Part shown: one piece after another, positions 37,433-47,329 of the stretch
Layout of the letters: every line of letters begins with the position of its first letter
Position numbering within the stretch: the first letter of the stretch is position 1
DNA from: Rhodobacter sp. TJ_12
GTDB lineage: Bacteria > Pseudomonadota > Alphaproteobacteria > Rhodobacterales > Rhodobacteraceae
DNA: 64,000 bases
Reading direction: 5' to 3'
Assembly (NCBI RefSeq): GCF_020023995.1
Contig: NZ_NRRD01000018.1
Span: 1-64,000 of the forward strand
Notes under the pieces: generated by a model
What the model saw: only the letters and a program-made list of their open reading frames with translations
The model's database searches: none
Told to the model about the DNA's origin: nothing
Made by a program: the position numbers and the translations under genes

Positions 37433-38731
37433 TCAGAGTTCTTCGATGCGCAAGGCGACAGGCGAGCCATCCACAACGCCCGTGGCGGGCAGGGCGGCGA
37501 TTGCCACGTCGATCGCGTCGCGCGTGGTCTTATGGGTGACGATCAGCACCGGGGCGGTGGTGTCGGCATGGCCATATTGCCGCATCCGCGAAATCGACAC
37601 GCCCGCATCGCCCAAGGCGGTGGCGATTTTCGCCAACGCGCCGGGCTTGTCGAGCAGTTGCAGGCGTAGGTAATAAGGTGCAGGGGCGGAAACGGCGGCT
37701 GGCACCGGATCGGCCAGCGTCGCCGCGGGCTGGCCGAAGGTTGGCAGCCGGGTCCCGCGCGCAATATCAAGCACATCGCCCATCACCGCGCTGGCGGTGG
37801 GGCCTTCGCCCGCGCCCGCGCCACGCAGCACGATCTGGCCGACCGAGTCCCCCTCGATCACCACCATATTGGTGCCGCCCTGAAGCTGGCCCAACGGCGA
37901 AGAGGCGGGGACAAGGCAGGGCGTCATGCGCTGTTCCAGCCCGCGCCCGGTCATTTGCGCCACGCCCAGAAGCTTGATCTTAAAGCCCATATCGGCGGCA
38001 CGGCGAATGTCATCAATCGAGATGCAGCCGATCCCTTCCAGCACAACATCGTCAAAGCTGACCTTGGTGCCAAAGGCAATGGACGCAAGGATCGCCAGCT
38101 TATGCCCGGCATCGATGCCGCCCACATCCAGATTGGGGTCGGCTTCCAGATAACCCAATTGCCGGGCTTCTTCGAACACCGTGTCATAGGGCAGACCGGC
38201 GGTTTCCATCCGTGTCAGGATGTAATTGCAGGTGCCGTTCATCACGCCCATCACACGCCGGATCGCGTTGCCCGCCAGCCCCTCGGTCAGGGATTTGATC
38301 ACCGGGATGCCGCCGGCGACCGCAGCTTCAAACCGGATCACCCGGCCCATGCTTTCGGCCAGCTCAGCCAATTCCTGCCCGTGATGCGCCAAAAGCGCCT
38401 TGTTCGCGGTGACGACATCCTTGCCCGCTTTTAGCGCGGCGATGGTGGCGTCTTTGGCAGGGCCGTCATGCCCGCCCATCAATTCAACGAAGACATCGAT
38501 ATCCTCGCGCGTGGCCAGAGCGACCGGGTCCGTTTCCCATGCATAGCCGGACAGATCCGCGTCGCGGTTCTTGGTGCGGTCGCGCGCGCTGACGGCGGTG
38601 ATCATCACCGGGCGGCCGGTGCGTGCGGCCAGCACATCGGCGTGGCGCTGCACGATCTTCACCGCGCCAATGCCGACGGTGCCAAGCCCCGCGATGCCAA
38701 GGCGGAGCGGTTGGGCGTCAGGGGCGGACAT
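37433..38731 (-). CDS. hom: Homoserine dehydrogenase
   Basis: 432 residues. The NAD(P)-binding motif LGIAGLGTVGIGAVKIVQ, the catalytic domain with VNGTCNYILTRME and EADPNLDVGGIDAGHKLAIL, and a C-terminal ACT domain (LRLQLLDKPGALAKIATAL) for feedback by threonine are clear. GAGG precedes the ATG. It reduces aspartate semialdehyde to homoserine, feeding threonine and methionine synthesis; thrC elsewhere in the window acts later in the same route. The gene is 30 bases upstream of the ceramidase-like gene. Confidence 0.95.
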   Translation of the reverse strand: MSAPDAQPLRLGIAGLGTVGIGAVKIVQRHADVLAARTGRPVMITAVSARDRTKNRDADLSGYAWETDPVALATREDIDVFVELMGGHDGPAKDATIAALKAGKDVVTANKALLAHHGQELAELAESMGRVIRFEAAVAGGIPVIKSLTEGLAGNAIRRVMGVMNGTCNYILTRMETAGLPYDTVFEEARQLGYLEADPNLDVGGIDAGHKLAILASIAFGTKVSFDDVVLEGIGCISIDDIRRAADMGFKIKLLGVAQMTGRGLEQRMTPCLVPASSPLGQLQGGTNMVVIEGDSVGQIVLRGAGAGEGPTASAVMGDVLDIARGTRLPTFGQPAATLADPVPAAVSAPAPYYLRLQLLDKPGALAKIATALGDAGVSISRMRQYGHADTTAPVLIVTHKTTRDAIDVAIAALPATGVVDGSPVALRIEEL

Positions 38732-38811
38732 GGGAACCTCGTGCGATTGTCGGACTGTTGCGCCCTGTTAGCCGTTTGGCGGCGCGCTTGCAACGTGGCC
38801 GTGGGGCGCGC

Positions 38812-39015
38812 CTAAGGTGTGGCGCTGCGCAAGCGGTCTGCCCGGGCGCGCAGGGCGGCGGCGCGTGCCTCTAGCCCCGGCGCGGGCGAGGGCGTCAGCG
38901 GCTGGTCGATCAACACCGTATCAAGCGGCACCAGCGCCGGATAATCGGCGGTTTGTCCGCTTGCGCAGGCGGCGAGCAAAGCGGGCAAAAGCAAAAGCGG
39001 GGTCAGGCGGGGCAT
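38812..39015 (-). CDS. Small lipoprotein
   Basis: 67 residues from MPRLTPLLLLPALLAACASG. The lipobox LLAAC predicts lipidation at Cys17 and anchoring in the outer or inner membrane. The mature part is short and Pro/Ala/Arg-rich (SPAPGLEARAAALRARADRL), with a helical C-terminus. No family recognised. It is convergent in no direction with neighbours and could be a remnant or a small envelope factor. Confidence 0.6.
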   Translation of the reverse strand: MPRLTPLLLLPALLAACASGQTADYPALVPLDTVLIDQPLTPSPAPGLEARAAALRARADRLRSATP

Positions 39016-39095
39016 CGGCTCATCGCGGTTGCAGCGGTCCGCGCCACCATAGGCGGGCGCGCTGTAAGGCGCCAGAGCGCTTTGCGGTTGAAGAG

Positions 39096-39109
39096 TGAAC
39101 GTGCGTTCA
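39096..39109. promoter_or_regulatory. Palindromic TetR-type operator
   Basis: TGAACG and CGTTCA are separated by TG, 13 bases before the TetR ATG. This TGAACGnnCGTTCA form is the classical target of TetR repressors of fatty-acid genes, so autoregulation is likely. Confidence 0.65.
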
Positions 39110-39122
39110 GTTACCCTGAGGC

Positions 39123-39710
39123 ATGGCACGCAAGACCGGTTCGCATTCCGAAATCACCGGCCCGCGCATTCGCGCGGAGGCCAGCCGCTTGTTCGCACGC
39201 CATGGTTTCGCGGCGGTGTCGATGCGCCAGATCGCGGCGGCGGTGGGGGTGCAGGCGGGGGCACTGTATCTTTATACGCCTGACAAGGAAGCGCTGCTGT
39301 TTGATCTGCTTAAGACCCATATGGAGGAGTTGCTGGCCGCTTGGCACACTGAACCGAAGGGCGCGGAGCCGCTTGAGGCGCTTGAACGTTTCGTGCGCTT
39401 TCACATCGGCTTCAACCTGATGCGGTCTGAAGCGGTGTTCCTGAGCTATATGGAGCTGCGCAACCTGTCAGAGGCGAATTTCGCGGTGATCGAGGGGTTG
39501 CGGCGTGCCTATGAAACCGAGTTGGAAGAAATCTTGAAGGCGGGGCAGGCGGCGGGCGCGTTGTCCGTGCCCGATACCAAACTCGCGACCATGGCGATCA
39601 TCGCCATGCTGACCGGGGTCAACACTTGGTACCGTGAAGGCGGTCGGCTGAGCCGCGACACTGTCGAGACGATCTATTGGGATATGGTGCGCAAGGCGGT
39701 GGGCGCCTGA
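39123..39710 (+). CDS. TetR/AcrR family transcriptional regulator
   Basis: 195 residues. The N-terminal helix-turn-helix is clear: IRAEASRLFARHGFAAVSMR, then QIAAAVGVQAGALYLYTPDK. The C-terminal ligand domain (LEALERFVRFHIGFNLMRSE ... AIIAMLTGVNTWYREGG) resembles the TetR_C_33 class that regulates fatty acid or aromatic acyl-CoA genes. A perfect dyad lies just upstream. It is divergent from the small lipoprotein and convergent with the TadE-type gene (4 bases between stops). Its target genes are not evident in this window. Confidence 0.88.
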   Translation: MARKTGSHSEITGPRIRAEASRLFARHGFAAVSMRQIAAAVGVQAGALYLYTPDKEALLFDLLKTHMEELLAAWHTEPKGAEPLEALERFVRFHIGFNLMRSEAVFLSYMELRNLSEANFAVIEGLRRAYETELEEILKAGQAAGALSVPDTKLATMAIIAMLTGVNTWYREGGRLSRDTVETIYWDMVRKAVGA

Positions 39711-39714
39711 GCGG

Positions 39715-40344
39715 TTACTTTTGCGCGTTCCAGACCGTGCGCGGGCCGCGCGGGCGGGTCACAACAAAGTTCGAGAACCGCAGCCTTTCGCTGAGCCCTT
39801 GCTTAGTCCAGTTTGTGCCGTCTAGGGTCATTTCCCGGTCACCAATCGCGAAGATTGGGAAGTAGGAATAGGAGCTTTCAACGATCACCGCGGTATCGCC
39901 CGCGCCCATGATCGGAATGCGCGACGCTTCTTGATTGATCGAACTGCTGTTGTGCACCGAAACGCCGTTGGTCGCGGTGGTGTAAGAGCTTTCAAGCGTG
40001 AATTGTTTGGTGCTTCCGTCGCAATTGCGCAGGTCCGACGGCGTGGCGGTGCAGGAAATGATCGAGACCCGCAGCCACGTATAATTCTCGTTTGGGGCGG
40101 CGGCGATGTAGTCGAACACCTTTTTCAGGCCGTTCACATAGGTCGGGCCAATCGCATTGCGCTCGCGCGAGATCAGGTCGCCCACGGTATAGGTCGCGCG
40201 CAAGGCTTGGGACCGCATGCGGAACGCGTCATAGAATTGAAACGCGATCACATACCAGCCCAGCAGCAACAGGCCGCCATAAAGCCCCTCGATCGGGATC
40301 GAGCCATTTTCCTGACGCCAGAACTGTCTTAGAAATTTCAACAT
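39715..40344 (-). CDS. TadE/TadG-type pilus assembly protein
   Basis: 209 residues. It starts MLKFLRQFWRQENGSIPIEG, the charged leader plus GSIPIEG motif of TadE-like prepilins, followed by one membrane segment (LYGGLLLLGWYVIAFQFYD). The rest is an extracytoplasmic domain with a Cys pair (ISCTATPSDLRNCDG). It forms an operon with the TadE and TadG-like genes upstream, in the order TadG, TadE, this gene. These build Flp/Tad pili; the ATPase and secretin genes are not in the window. Confidence 0.75.
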   Translation of the reverse strand: MLKFLRQFWRQENGSIPIEGLYGGLLLLGWYVIAFQFYDAFRMRSQALRATYTVGDLISRERNAIGPTYVNGLKKVFDYIAAAPNENYTWLRVSIISCTATPSDLRNCDGSTKQFTLESSYTTATNGVSVHNSSSINQEASRIPIMGAGDTAVIVESSYSYFPIFAIGDREMTLDGTNWTKQGLSERLRFSNFVVTRPRGPRTVWNAQK

Positions 40345-40363
40345 CTTTCGCCCCCTTCCCGCA

Positions 40364-40915
40364 TCACGATCCGGGTCGCGGTTCGTTGACGAAGGCGGTC
40401 ACCGACACCAGCGCCGCGCGGCCATCAACATCGCGTGCAAGTGCCATGGCCAGGGGGTTCACCTCCATCATCGTGTCGATCTTCAGGCAGGCGCGCAAGA
40501 TCATCAACTGGTTGGTGCCGCCGCGCAGAATCTGCGGCGAGATCGAGGCGGCATTGCTTGAATCGACGCATAGCGCGGCGGCTTGGTTCGTGGCGGTCCA
40601 TGTGTCGGTATCGACGGGAAAGACCTCAACCGCGAGCCGATCCATGCAATCGGGGATGAAGGCGATATTGGTGCAGATCGAGCGTTTAAGTTGTTCGTGC
40701 GAGGGCAGATCTTCTAGCCCCAGCCGCAAGATCCGCGTCGTCAGATCGATGCCGCGATCAAAAAGTGTCTGCTTGATGATCAACACGCCCATTTCGACCG
40801 AAGCTGCCATGATCATGATGAAAAGCGGCAACCACAAAAGCGCCGGGATCGTGACCGCCCCCTCCTCAGAGTGGCGCAACCGGCCTAGCCAGCTTTTCGG
40901 GGTCTGCGTTCTCAT
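40364..40915 (-). CDS. TadE family pilus protein
   Basis: 183 residues. The leader LGRLRHSEEGAVTIPALLWL with the E-E-G-A-V-T prepilin-like processing region, a single membrane span (PLFIMIMAASVEMGVLIIKQ), and an outside domain with four cysteines identify a TadE-like minor pilin. AAGGGGG precedes the ATG. It lies 10 bases after tadG and 20 bases before the next gene in the operon. Confidence 0.8.
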   Translation of the reverse strand: MRTQTPKSWLGRLRHSEEGAVTIPALLWLPLFIMIMAASVEMGVLIIKQTLFDRGIDLTTRILRLGLEDLPSHEQLKRSICTNIAFIPDCMDRLAVEVFPVDTDTWTATNQAAALCVDSSNAASISPQILRGGTNQLMILRACLKIDTMMEVNPLAMALARDVDGRAALVSVTAFVNEPRPGS

Positions 40916-40925
40916 GCCGGCCCCC

Positions 40926-42659
40926 TTAATTCGTCAGCCGGAGCGAGTTGATCGCGGAAGCGATGGAGGCAAAGGCATCGGTCAAATCCAGCGCGCTGAC
41001 CTCATAGGCATAGGTGTCGGCGGTGGCGCATTTGCGCAGCACCTCTTTGCCGGAGGTGGGCGCATCCACGGCCACGGTGAAGATGATGATATTGTGCTCA
41101 TCGTCTTTCGCTGTGGTGCACAGGGCATTCAGCGCCGAGTCTTTCTCCGAAAACTCTGACTGCTCTGCCATTGCGTTATAAATGTCGGTCTTTCCGACGC
41201 CGTAGTAGATGTCGCTCAGCGGACGATAGAAGAAGATATCGATGAAGCCTTGCAGCGAATAGCCTTTGGACCAGATCGTTTCCCACGAGATGTTGTATTT
41301 CGTGCCATAGATTTGGTAGGCGTAATACCACTTGTCGTATTTGAAGCTGTAATAGGGCTTGGTTCGCCCCTCGACGTAATAGAACAGCTCGTCCCAGTCA
41401 TACTGGTTTTGCGAAAAAGCCGTTGCGCTGCGGCGCGACACGAAGCCGGAATCGCCGGTGCGATAGGCCGGTTTTGTGGAGTAGGAGCGGGTGTTCTGAC
41501 CATCGGTCATCAGCACCATCACCTTCATCGCGGTTTCATCCACGTCCTTGGTGCCATCGTCATAATCGAAGGGCCGCCCGGCAAGGTCCGACGAGACCCA
41601 GTTTTTCGAGATCATCGAGGTTACTGCCGGGGCTGCGTCCGGATCCAAAAGCGCCAACCCCCAACGGGCGCCGACATCAATCGCGGTATCACCGCCCGGG
41701 CGGAGCGCATTGATCGCACTTTTGATCGTGGTTTCATTATTGGCAAAGGCCAGAACCGACGAATAGGAATTCTCGTAGCAGTTTTGGTTCGTCACGGTTG
41801 ACCGCAGTGACCAACTGCCTTGCCCCAGCGCATATTGGCCCCAATAGTCGAAGCTGTCGCCATACATGGTGCGCTGCAACGTGGTCGACGGCGAGATCGC
41901 GATCTGGTTCGTGGGCAAAGTGAACACATCGGCACAGGTGTTTTGCGTGTGATCGGTCGATAGCTTGAAGACCGAGCCAAGCTTGCTGCCCAGCGTGACC
42001 TGCTGGTTATAGGGCACAATCGAGATCGAAAGCCGCCCTGCCGGTGCGGTAGGCGGTTGAACCGTATCGAACATTTCCTCGACGAAATTTAGCGCCGCCG
42101 GGCGCAACTGATCCATCCGGGTCGGATAGACGCCGTTATAGCTGCTGTCATTGTCGTGGTAGATGTTGAAATTCATCGACCCCGAAATATCGAGCACCAA
42201 GGAAATTTCGACGTTGCCGATCGATTCCATCGCTTGGCTGTTGCCTGCGGTGTGCAGTTCGTCGATCCCCACCAGCGGGCCGAAGATCGTCGGCATCCGG
42301 TCTGTCGTTCTGATGGTGACACGGCGCCATTCATCGAAATCGCCTTCTTCGACCTTGGTATCTGTATCGAGATAGTCGAGCCCGGCCTTGGCGAGATAAT
42401 CGTCCACCACCGCTTCCGGGTCGAGATTTTGCGACAGCGAGGCTGCCGCCAGCGCGGCCCGGTCAAGCGTGTTCTGAATGACGGCGCGACGTTCTTCGAT
42501 CCGCACAAGGTCGATGGCGATGCCGGTGCAGACCAGCATGATGATAAAGATCTGAAGCGACAGGATGATCAGCGCGCCGTCTTCTTCGCGCAGGACACGG
42601 GAGAGCCAGCGCTGCGCGCGGCTGTCTGGCGTGCCTTTTCTGTTCTGTTGCAATCCCAT
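40926..42659 (-). CDS. TadG-like pilus protein with von Willebrand factor A domain
   Basis: 577 residues from MGLQQNRKGTPDSR, using the ATG at 42659; an in-frame GTG at 42680 is also open. Residues 25-50 are the EEDGALIILSLQIFIIMLVC membrane anchor typical of TadG. The vWA domain has the MIDAS VLDISGSMNFN near residue 155 and MVLMTDGQNTRSY later. Several Tyr-rich segments (SPYFYYVE-like stretches DELFYYVEGRTKPYYSF) follow. TadG tethers or assembles Flp pili at the surface. It is the first gene of a three-gene Tad operon. Confidence 0.85.
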   Translation of the reverse strand: MGLQQNRKGTPDSRAQRWLSRVLREEDGALIILSLQIFIIMLVCTGIAIDLVRIEERRAVIQNTLDRAALAAASLSQNLDPEAVVDDYLAKAGLDYLDTDTKVEEGDFDEWRRVTIRTTDRMPTIFGPLVGIDELHTAGNSQAMESIGNVEISLVLDISGSMNFNIYHDNDSSYNGVYPTRMDQLRPAALNFVEEMFDTVQPPTAPAGRLSISIVPYNQQVTLGSKLGSVFKLSTDHTQNTCADVFTLPTNQIAISPSTTLQRTMYGDSFDYWGQYALGQGSWSLRSTVTNQNCYENSYSSVLAFANNETTIKSAINALRPGGDTAIDVGARWGLALLDPDAAPAVTSMISKNWVSSDLAGRPFDYDDGTKDVDETAMKVMVLMTDGQNTRSYSTKPAYRTGDSGFVSRRSATAFSQNQYDWDELFYYVEGRTKPYYSFKYDKWYYAYQIYGTKYNISWETIWSKGYSLQGFIDIFFYRPLSDIYYGVGKTDIYNAMAEQSEFSEKDSALNALCTTAKDDEHNIIIFTVAVDAPTSGKEVLRKCATADTYAYEVSALDLTDAFASIASAINSLRLTN

Positions 42660-43084
42660 TCCACCACTCCATTCCAGCACACCGTCTGGTTAAGACGCTG
42701 CGCGGAAGATGATTTCTCGACTATCGTTATCGAGGCGGATCGGGGCGGAAATGAGGCAGCCACATGGCCGTTCAGGCTGATTGTGCCTGCTGGCGCAACG
42801 CTGCACGACAACTGTGTGGCGCGGTTTCCGCAGCGTCGACAATACGACATGGAATTTCCGCTTGGTTTAGCAATTTCCTTCACCCGGTTAACCAAAGCCG
42901 CTTAGTGATTCGTTAAGCATGCCGCGAGTCTGCCGGGGCGAAGGCGCGGGGGATCGTGCGCCGCTCGCTTGCAAGCGGATGGAAACGGGCTTGAGAACGG
43001 GGCTGTGTGCCGGGCGACGCGGTCGGGGGCGGATCGCGCATGCGGGCTCTCGACTCGGGCGCGGCTTGGCCCGATATTGGCGCC
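42660..43084. promoter_or_regulatory. Divergent promoter region, tad genes and dnaG
   Basis: About 425 bases with no credible gene. It holds a perfect GGTTAACC palindrome near 42886 and TTAG-7-TTAA at 42902-42916, one mismatch from the CtrA box TTAA-N7-TTAA. CtrA controls motility and Flp pili in alphaproteobacteria, so this may drive the tad operon. The dnaG side is GC-rich without a clear promoter. Confidence 0.4.
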
Positions 43085-45019
43085 ATGTCGCTACCTCCCG
43101 GATTCCTTGACGACCTGCGCACCCGCGTGACGCTTTCCGACGTTGTCGGGCGCAAAGTCATGTGGGATCAGCGCAAGTCGAATCGGGCCAAGGGGGATTA
43201 CTGGGCGCCGTGCCCCTTCCACCATGAAAATACGGCCTCGTTCCATGTCGATGACCGCAAGGGCTTTTACTATTGTTTCGGGTGCCATGCGAAAGGCGAT
43301 GCGCTCAGTTTTGTGAAGGAAACCGAGAACGTCTCTTTCATGGAGGCGGTTGAGATTTTGGCGCGTGAGGCGGGCATGCCGATGCCCGCGCGCGATCCAA
43401 AGGCGGCCGAGCGCGCGGATCGGCGCACCGAATTGGCCAATGTCATGGAAGAGGCGGTGAAATATTTCCGCCTTCAGCTAAGTACGCAGGCAGGCGCGGG
43501 CGCGCGCGATTATCTGGCCCGGCGCCGGTTCCCGCCCGCCGCGCTGGAGCGGTTCGAGATTGGCTTTGCACCCGATACCCGGCAGGGGCTTTTTCAGGCG
43601 CTGACAGGCAAAGGCATTGCGCCCGATCTGATTGTTGATGCGGGCCTGTGTATCCGCCCCGACGATGGCGGCGCGCCCTATGACCGGTTCCGGGGGCGGA
43701 TCATCTTTCCGATTCGCGATGCCCGTGGGCGGGCCATTTCGTTGGGTGGTCGGGCGATGGACCCGAATGCCCGGGCAAAGTACCTCAACGGACCCGAGAC
43801 AGAGCTTTTTGATAAGGGGCGCAATCTCTACAACGTCGGCCCCGCGCGGCAAGCCTGCGGTAAGGGGCAGCCGCTGATTGTCGCCGAAGGCTATGTCGAT
43901 GTGATTGCGCTGGTTGAAGCGGGGTTTGCCGGTGCCGTGGCACCGCTGGGCACCGCGATCACCGAGGATCAGTTGCGGCTGATGTGGCGCATTTCCGATG
44001 AGCCGATCATTGCGCTGGATGGCGATACCGCCGGATTGCGGGCAGGGATGCGGCTCGTCGATCTGGCGCTGCCACTGCTGGAGGCGGGCAAGGGGCTGCG
44101 CTTTGCGATTTTACCCAGTGGCCAGGACCCTGATGATCTGATCCGCGCCGAGGGGCGCGAGGCGATGGAAAAGGTGATCGCGGGCGCGCGCCCGATGGTC
44201 GATCTTTTGTGGCGGCGCGAGACCGAGGGCAAGGTCTTCGACAGCCCGGAGCGGCGCGCCGCGCTCGACAAGACTTTGCGCGCCGCGCTGGGCCGGATTT
44301 CCGATCTCTCTTTGCGGGGCCATTATGGGGCCGAGATCAAGCGGCTGCGCGAAGAGTTGTTTGGCATGGGGCCTGCAGCCCCGACCGGCGGATGGCAAAC
44401 GCGCGCCCGGATGCCGTGGAGGCCGGGCAAAGGTCCGGTGCTGCCGCTCAGCTCGACCCGCTCTACGCTTTTGGCCGCGGCGGCAGGCGATACGGTGGCC
44501 CAGCAACTGCGCGAAACCATGTGCCTGGCGATCTTGGTCACCCATCCCGGGCTGCTGGCCGAGTTTGAAAGCCAGATCGAGCGGCTGCATCTGTCGGACC
44601 CTGAGCTAGAGGCGCTTTTGTCGCTGATGCTGACCTATGCCCATGATGGGCCCGAGGCGCTGGCGGATCGGCTGGCACAAGAGGCGCCCGCCGCGCTTGA
44701 AAAGCTGCTGAACCACCCCCATGTAAGAACCGCCCCCCCCGTGTTGCGCCGGACTGACACCGCTTTTGCCCGCATGTGCTTGGCAGAGGAATTGGCAAAG
44801 CTCGCAGCCGCCCGCGCGGTGAAGGCAGAAACGGAAGAAGCCATTGAGGCGCTCGAAGGTTTGGCTGACGAGGGCGTGACGTGGCGAATCACTCAGGCGA
44901 CGAAGGCTTATCACCATGCGGAAAAGTCGAAAATCAACGACACCGCCGATCTTGGCGAAGACCGCGCGGCGATGTCGCAATTCCTGCAATCGCTGCTAGA
45001 TAAACACTCAGGCGGGTGA
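43085..45019 (+). CDS. dnaG: DNA primase
   Basis: 644 residues from [20 protein letters not shown]. The N-terminal CHC2 zinc ribbon ([15 protein letters not shown] ... [11 protein letters not shown]), the TOPRIM catalytic core ([25 protein letters not shown]) and the helicase-binding C-terminal domain ([25 protein letters not shown]) are all present. It makes RNA primers at the replication fork. It is followed by rpoD, an ancient dnaG-rpoD pair. The start has no strong ribosome site; an upstream ATG at 43007 is less likely because the extension is not conserved in style. Confidence 0.95.
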   Translation: MSLPPGFLDDLRTRVTLSDVVGRKVMWDQRKSNRAKGDYWAPCPFHHENTASFHVDDRKGFYYCFGCHAKGDALSFVKETENVSFMEAVEILAREAGMPMPARDPKAAERADRRTELANVMEEAVKYFRLQLSTQAGAGARDYLARRRFPPAALERFEIGFAPDTRQGLFQALTGKGIAPDLIVDAGLCIRPDDGGAPYDRFRGRIIFPIRDARGRAISLGGRAMDPNARAKYLNGPETELFDKGRNLYNVGPARQACGKGQPLIVAEGYVDVIALVEAGFAGAVAPLGTAITEDQLRLMWRISDEPIIALDGDTAGLRAGMRLVDLALPLLEAGKGLRFAILPSGQDPDDLIRAEGREAMEKVIAGARPMVDLLWRRETEGKVFDSPERRAALDKTLRAALGRISDLSLRGHYGAEIKRLREELFGMGPAAPTGGWQTRARMPWRPGKGPVLPLSSTRSTLLAAAAGDTVAQQLRETMCLAILVTHPGLLAEFESQIERLHLSDPELEALLSLMLTYAHDGPEALADRLAQEAPAALEKLLNHPHVRTAPPVLRRTDTAFARMCLAEELAKLAAARAVKAETEEAIEALEGLADEGVTWRITQATKAYHHAEKSKINDTADLGEDRAAMSQFLQSLLDKHSGG

Positions 45020-45153
45020 AACAGATCAAAACTGATTCGCCCTCTGTGATTCGCCGTTGTGATTCGATAAAACGGCGGGAAACGATTCGATTCCGCCACG
45101 CGAGGCCCCGCGTGACGACGATTAGCCCGATGAAGCCGGAGCAAGGAGCGCCC

Positions 45154-47163
45154 ATGGCCGCCAAGGACATCGACGATAGCAAAACCGATACCGCCGCCGA
45201 AGAGGAGACGTCCTTTGACATGAGCCAGGCTGCGGTCAAGCGGATGATCGCCGAGGCGAAGGAACGTGGCTATATCACCATCGATCAGCTCAATGCGGTG
45301 ATGCCGCCCGAACAAGTGTCGGGCGACCAGATCGAGGATGTGATGTCGATGCTCTCGGAAATGGGCATCAATGTCGTCGAAGGGGAAGAAACCGAAGAGG
45401 CCGAAGGCGGGCAGGTCGTCGAGACTGGTTCCGGTTCGCGTGAGGTTGCGGTTGCTGGCTCGACCTCGGAAACGCTGGATCGTACCGATGACCCGGTGCG
45501 GATGTATCTGCGCGAGATGGGCTCGGTCGAATTGCTGTCGCGCGAAGGCGAAATCGCGATTGCCAAGCGCATCGAGGCGGGCCGTAACACGATGATCGCC
45601 GGGCTGTGCGAAAGCCCGCTGACCTTTCAGGCCATCACCATCTGGCGCGACGAACTTCTGTCTGAAGAAATTCTGCTGCGCGATGTGATCGACCTTGATG
45701 CTACCTTCGGTCGTTCGATCGATGGGGAAGACGAGGACGACGACGATGGTCGCCCGGTTGAAGGCATGCCCATCGATGGTGCCGAGACCGAAACGGCGCA
45801 ACCGCGCCAAGCCTCCAGCGAACCGGAATATGATGCCGACGGCAATCCGATTGCGCGCAACGACGACGAGGATGACGACGACGACACCTCGAACATGTCG
45901 CTGGCCGCGATGGAGGCTGCGCTCAAGCCCAAGGTCCTTGAAACTCTCGATCTGATTGCGCGCGACTATGCCAATCTGGCCGAGATGCAAGACCAGCGCA
46001 TGTCGGCGACGCTGAACGAAGATGGCACCTTCTCGGTTGCCGAAGAGGCCGCCTATCAAAAGCTGCGCTCGGAAATCGTTTTGCTGGTGAACGAATTGCA
46101 CCTGCATAACAACCGGATCGAAGCGCTGATTGACCAGCTTTACGGCATCAACCGTAAGATCATGTCGATTGACAGCGGCATGGTGAAACTGGCCGATAGC
46201 GCGCGGATTCCGCGCCGCGAATTCATCGACGAATATCGCGGCTACGAGCTGGACCCGACCTGGATGGACCGGATGGCTGCCAAGTCGGGCCGGGGCTGGG
46301 CCACGCTGATGGAAAAGAACGGCGGCAAGCTGGAAGATTTGCGCGCGCAGATGGCGCAAGTCGGCCAGTATGTCGGGGTGGATATTTCCGAATTCCGCCG
46401 CATCGTGAACCAAGTGCAAAAGGGCGAAAAAGAAGCCCGGCAAGCGAAGAAGGAAATGGTCGAGGCGAACCTGCGGCTCGTGATTTCCATCGCCAAGAAA
46501 TACACCAACCGCGGCTTGCAGTTCCTTGACCTTATTCAGGAAGGCAATATCGGCCTGATGAAAGCGGTCGATAAGTTCGAATATCGGCGCGGCTACAAGT
46601 TCTCGACCTATGCGACCTGGTGGATCCGTCAGGCGATCACCCGGTCGATCGCGGACCAAGCGCGCACCATCCGTATCCCGGTGCATATGATCGAAACGAT
46701 CAACAAGCTGGTGCGCACCGGGCGGCAGATGCTGCATGAAATCGGTCGTGAGCCCACGCCCGAGGAATTGGCCGACAAGCTGCAAATGCCGCTGGAAAAG
46801 GTTCGCAAGGTGATGAAGATCGCCAAGGAGCCGATTTCGCTCGAAACGCCGATTGGCGACGAGGAAGACAGCCAACTGGGCGATTTCATCGAGGACAAGA
46901 ACGCCGTTTTGCCGCTCGATAGCGCGATTCAGGAAAACCTGAAGGAAACGACGACCCGCGTTTTGGCCAGCCTGACGCCGCGTGAAGAGCGGGTTTTGCG
47001 GATGCGCTTTGGTATCGGCATGAACACCGACCACACGCTGGAAGAAGTTGGCCAGCAGTTCAGCGTGACCCGCGAACGGATCCGGCAGATCGAGGCGAAG
47101 GCTTTGCGCAAGCTCAAGCACCCGTCGCGGTCGCGCAAGCTGCGCTCGTTCCTTGATCAATAA
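45154..47163 (+). CDS. rpoD: RNA polymerase primary sigma factor
   Basis: 669 residues, start [12 protein letters not shown] with GCAAGGAG before the ATG. Region 1.1 is [20 protein letters not shown]. The non-conserved acidic region follows ([20 protein letters not shown]). Region 2 is [17 protein letters not shown], region 3 is [20 protein letters not shown], and region 4.2 is [20 protein letters not shown]. It recognises housekeeping promoters. It follows dnaG by 134 bases, within which the usual heat-shock or stationary promoters would lie; I see none clearly. A terminator follows directly. Confidence 0.97.
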   Translation: MAAKDIDDSKTDTAAEEETSFDMSQAAVKRMIAEAKERGYITIDQLNAVMPPEQVSGDQIEDVMSMLSEMGINVVEGEETEEAEGGQVVETGSGSREVAVAGSTSETLDRTDDPVRMYLREMGSVELLSREGEIAIAKRIEAGRNTMIAGLCESPLTFQAITIWRDELLSEEILLRDVIDLDATFGRSIDGEDEDDDDGRPVEGMPIDGAETETAQPRQASSEPEYDADGNPIARNDDEDDDDDTSNMSLAAMEAALKPKVLETLDLIARDYANLAEMQDQRMSATLNEDGTFSVAEEAAYQKLRSEIVLLVNELHLHNNRIEALIDQLYGINRKIMSIDSGMVKLADSARIPRREFIDEYRGYELDPTWMDRMAAKSGRGWATLMEKNGGKLEDLRAQMAQVGQYVGVDISEFRRIVNQVQKGEKEARQAKKEMVEANLRLVISIAKKYTNRGLQFLDLIQEGNIGLMKAVDKFEYRRGYKFSTYATWWIRQAITRSIADQARTIRIPVHMIETINKLVRTGRQMLHEIGREPTPEELADKLQMPLEKVRKVMKIAKEPISLETPIGDEEDSQLGDFIEDKNAVLPLDSAIQENLKETTTRVLASLTPREERVLRMRFGIGMNTDHTLEEVGQQFSVTRERIRQIEAKALRKLKHPSRSRKLRSFLDQ

Positions 47164-47188
47164 GCGCGGCGAAGCCCATGCTTGAGAC

Positions 47189-47217
47189 AACGCCCCCGCA
47201 TGGGGGCGTTTCTTTTT
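47189..47217 (+). terminator. Intrinsic terminator after rpoD
   Basis: AACGCCCCC pairs with GGGGGCGTT (9 bp) across a 4-nt loop, followed by TCTTTTT. Confidence 0.9.
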
Positions 47218-47329
47218 GGGGCGTGCCCCGCATGGGGCCGGGCGCCCTTTCCAAATGGGGGGCAGCTCTGTTTCACTGGGCTGGCCACGCTGCGCACGCC
47301 CGTTGCGCACCCAAAAGAAAGGCCCGCCC

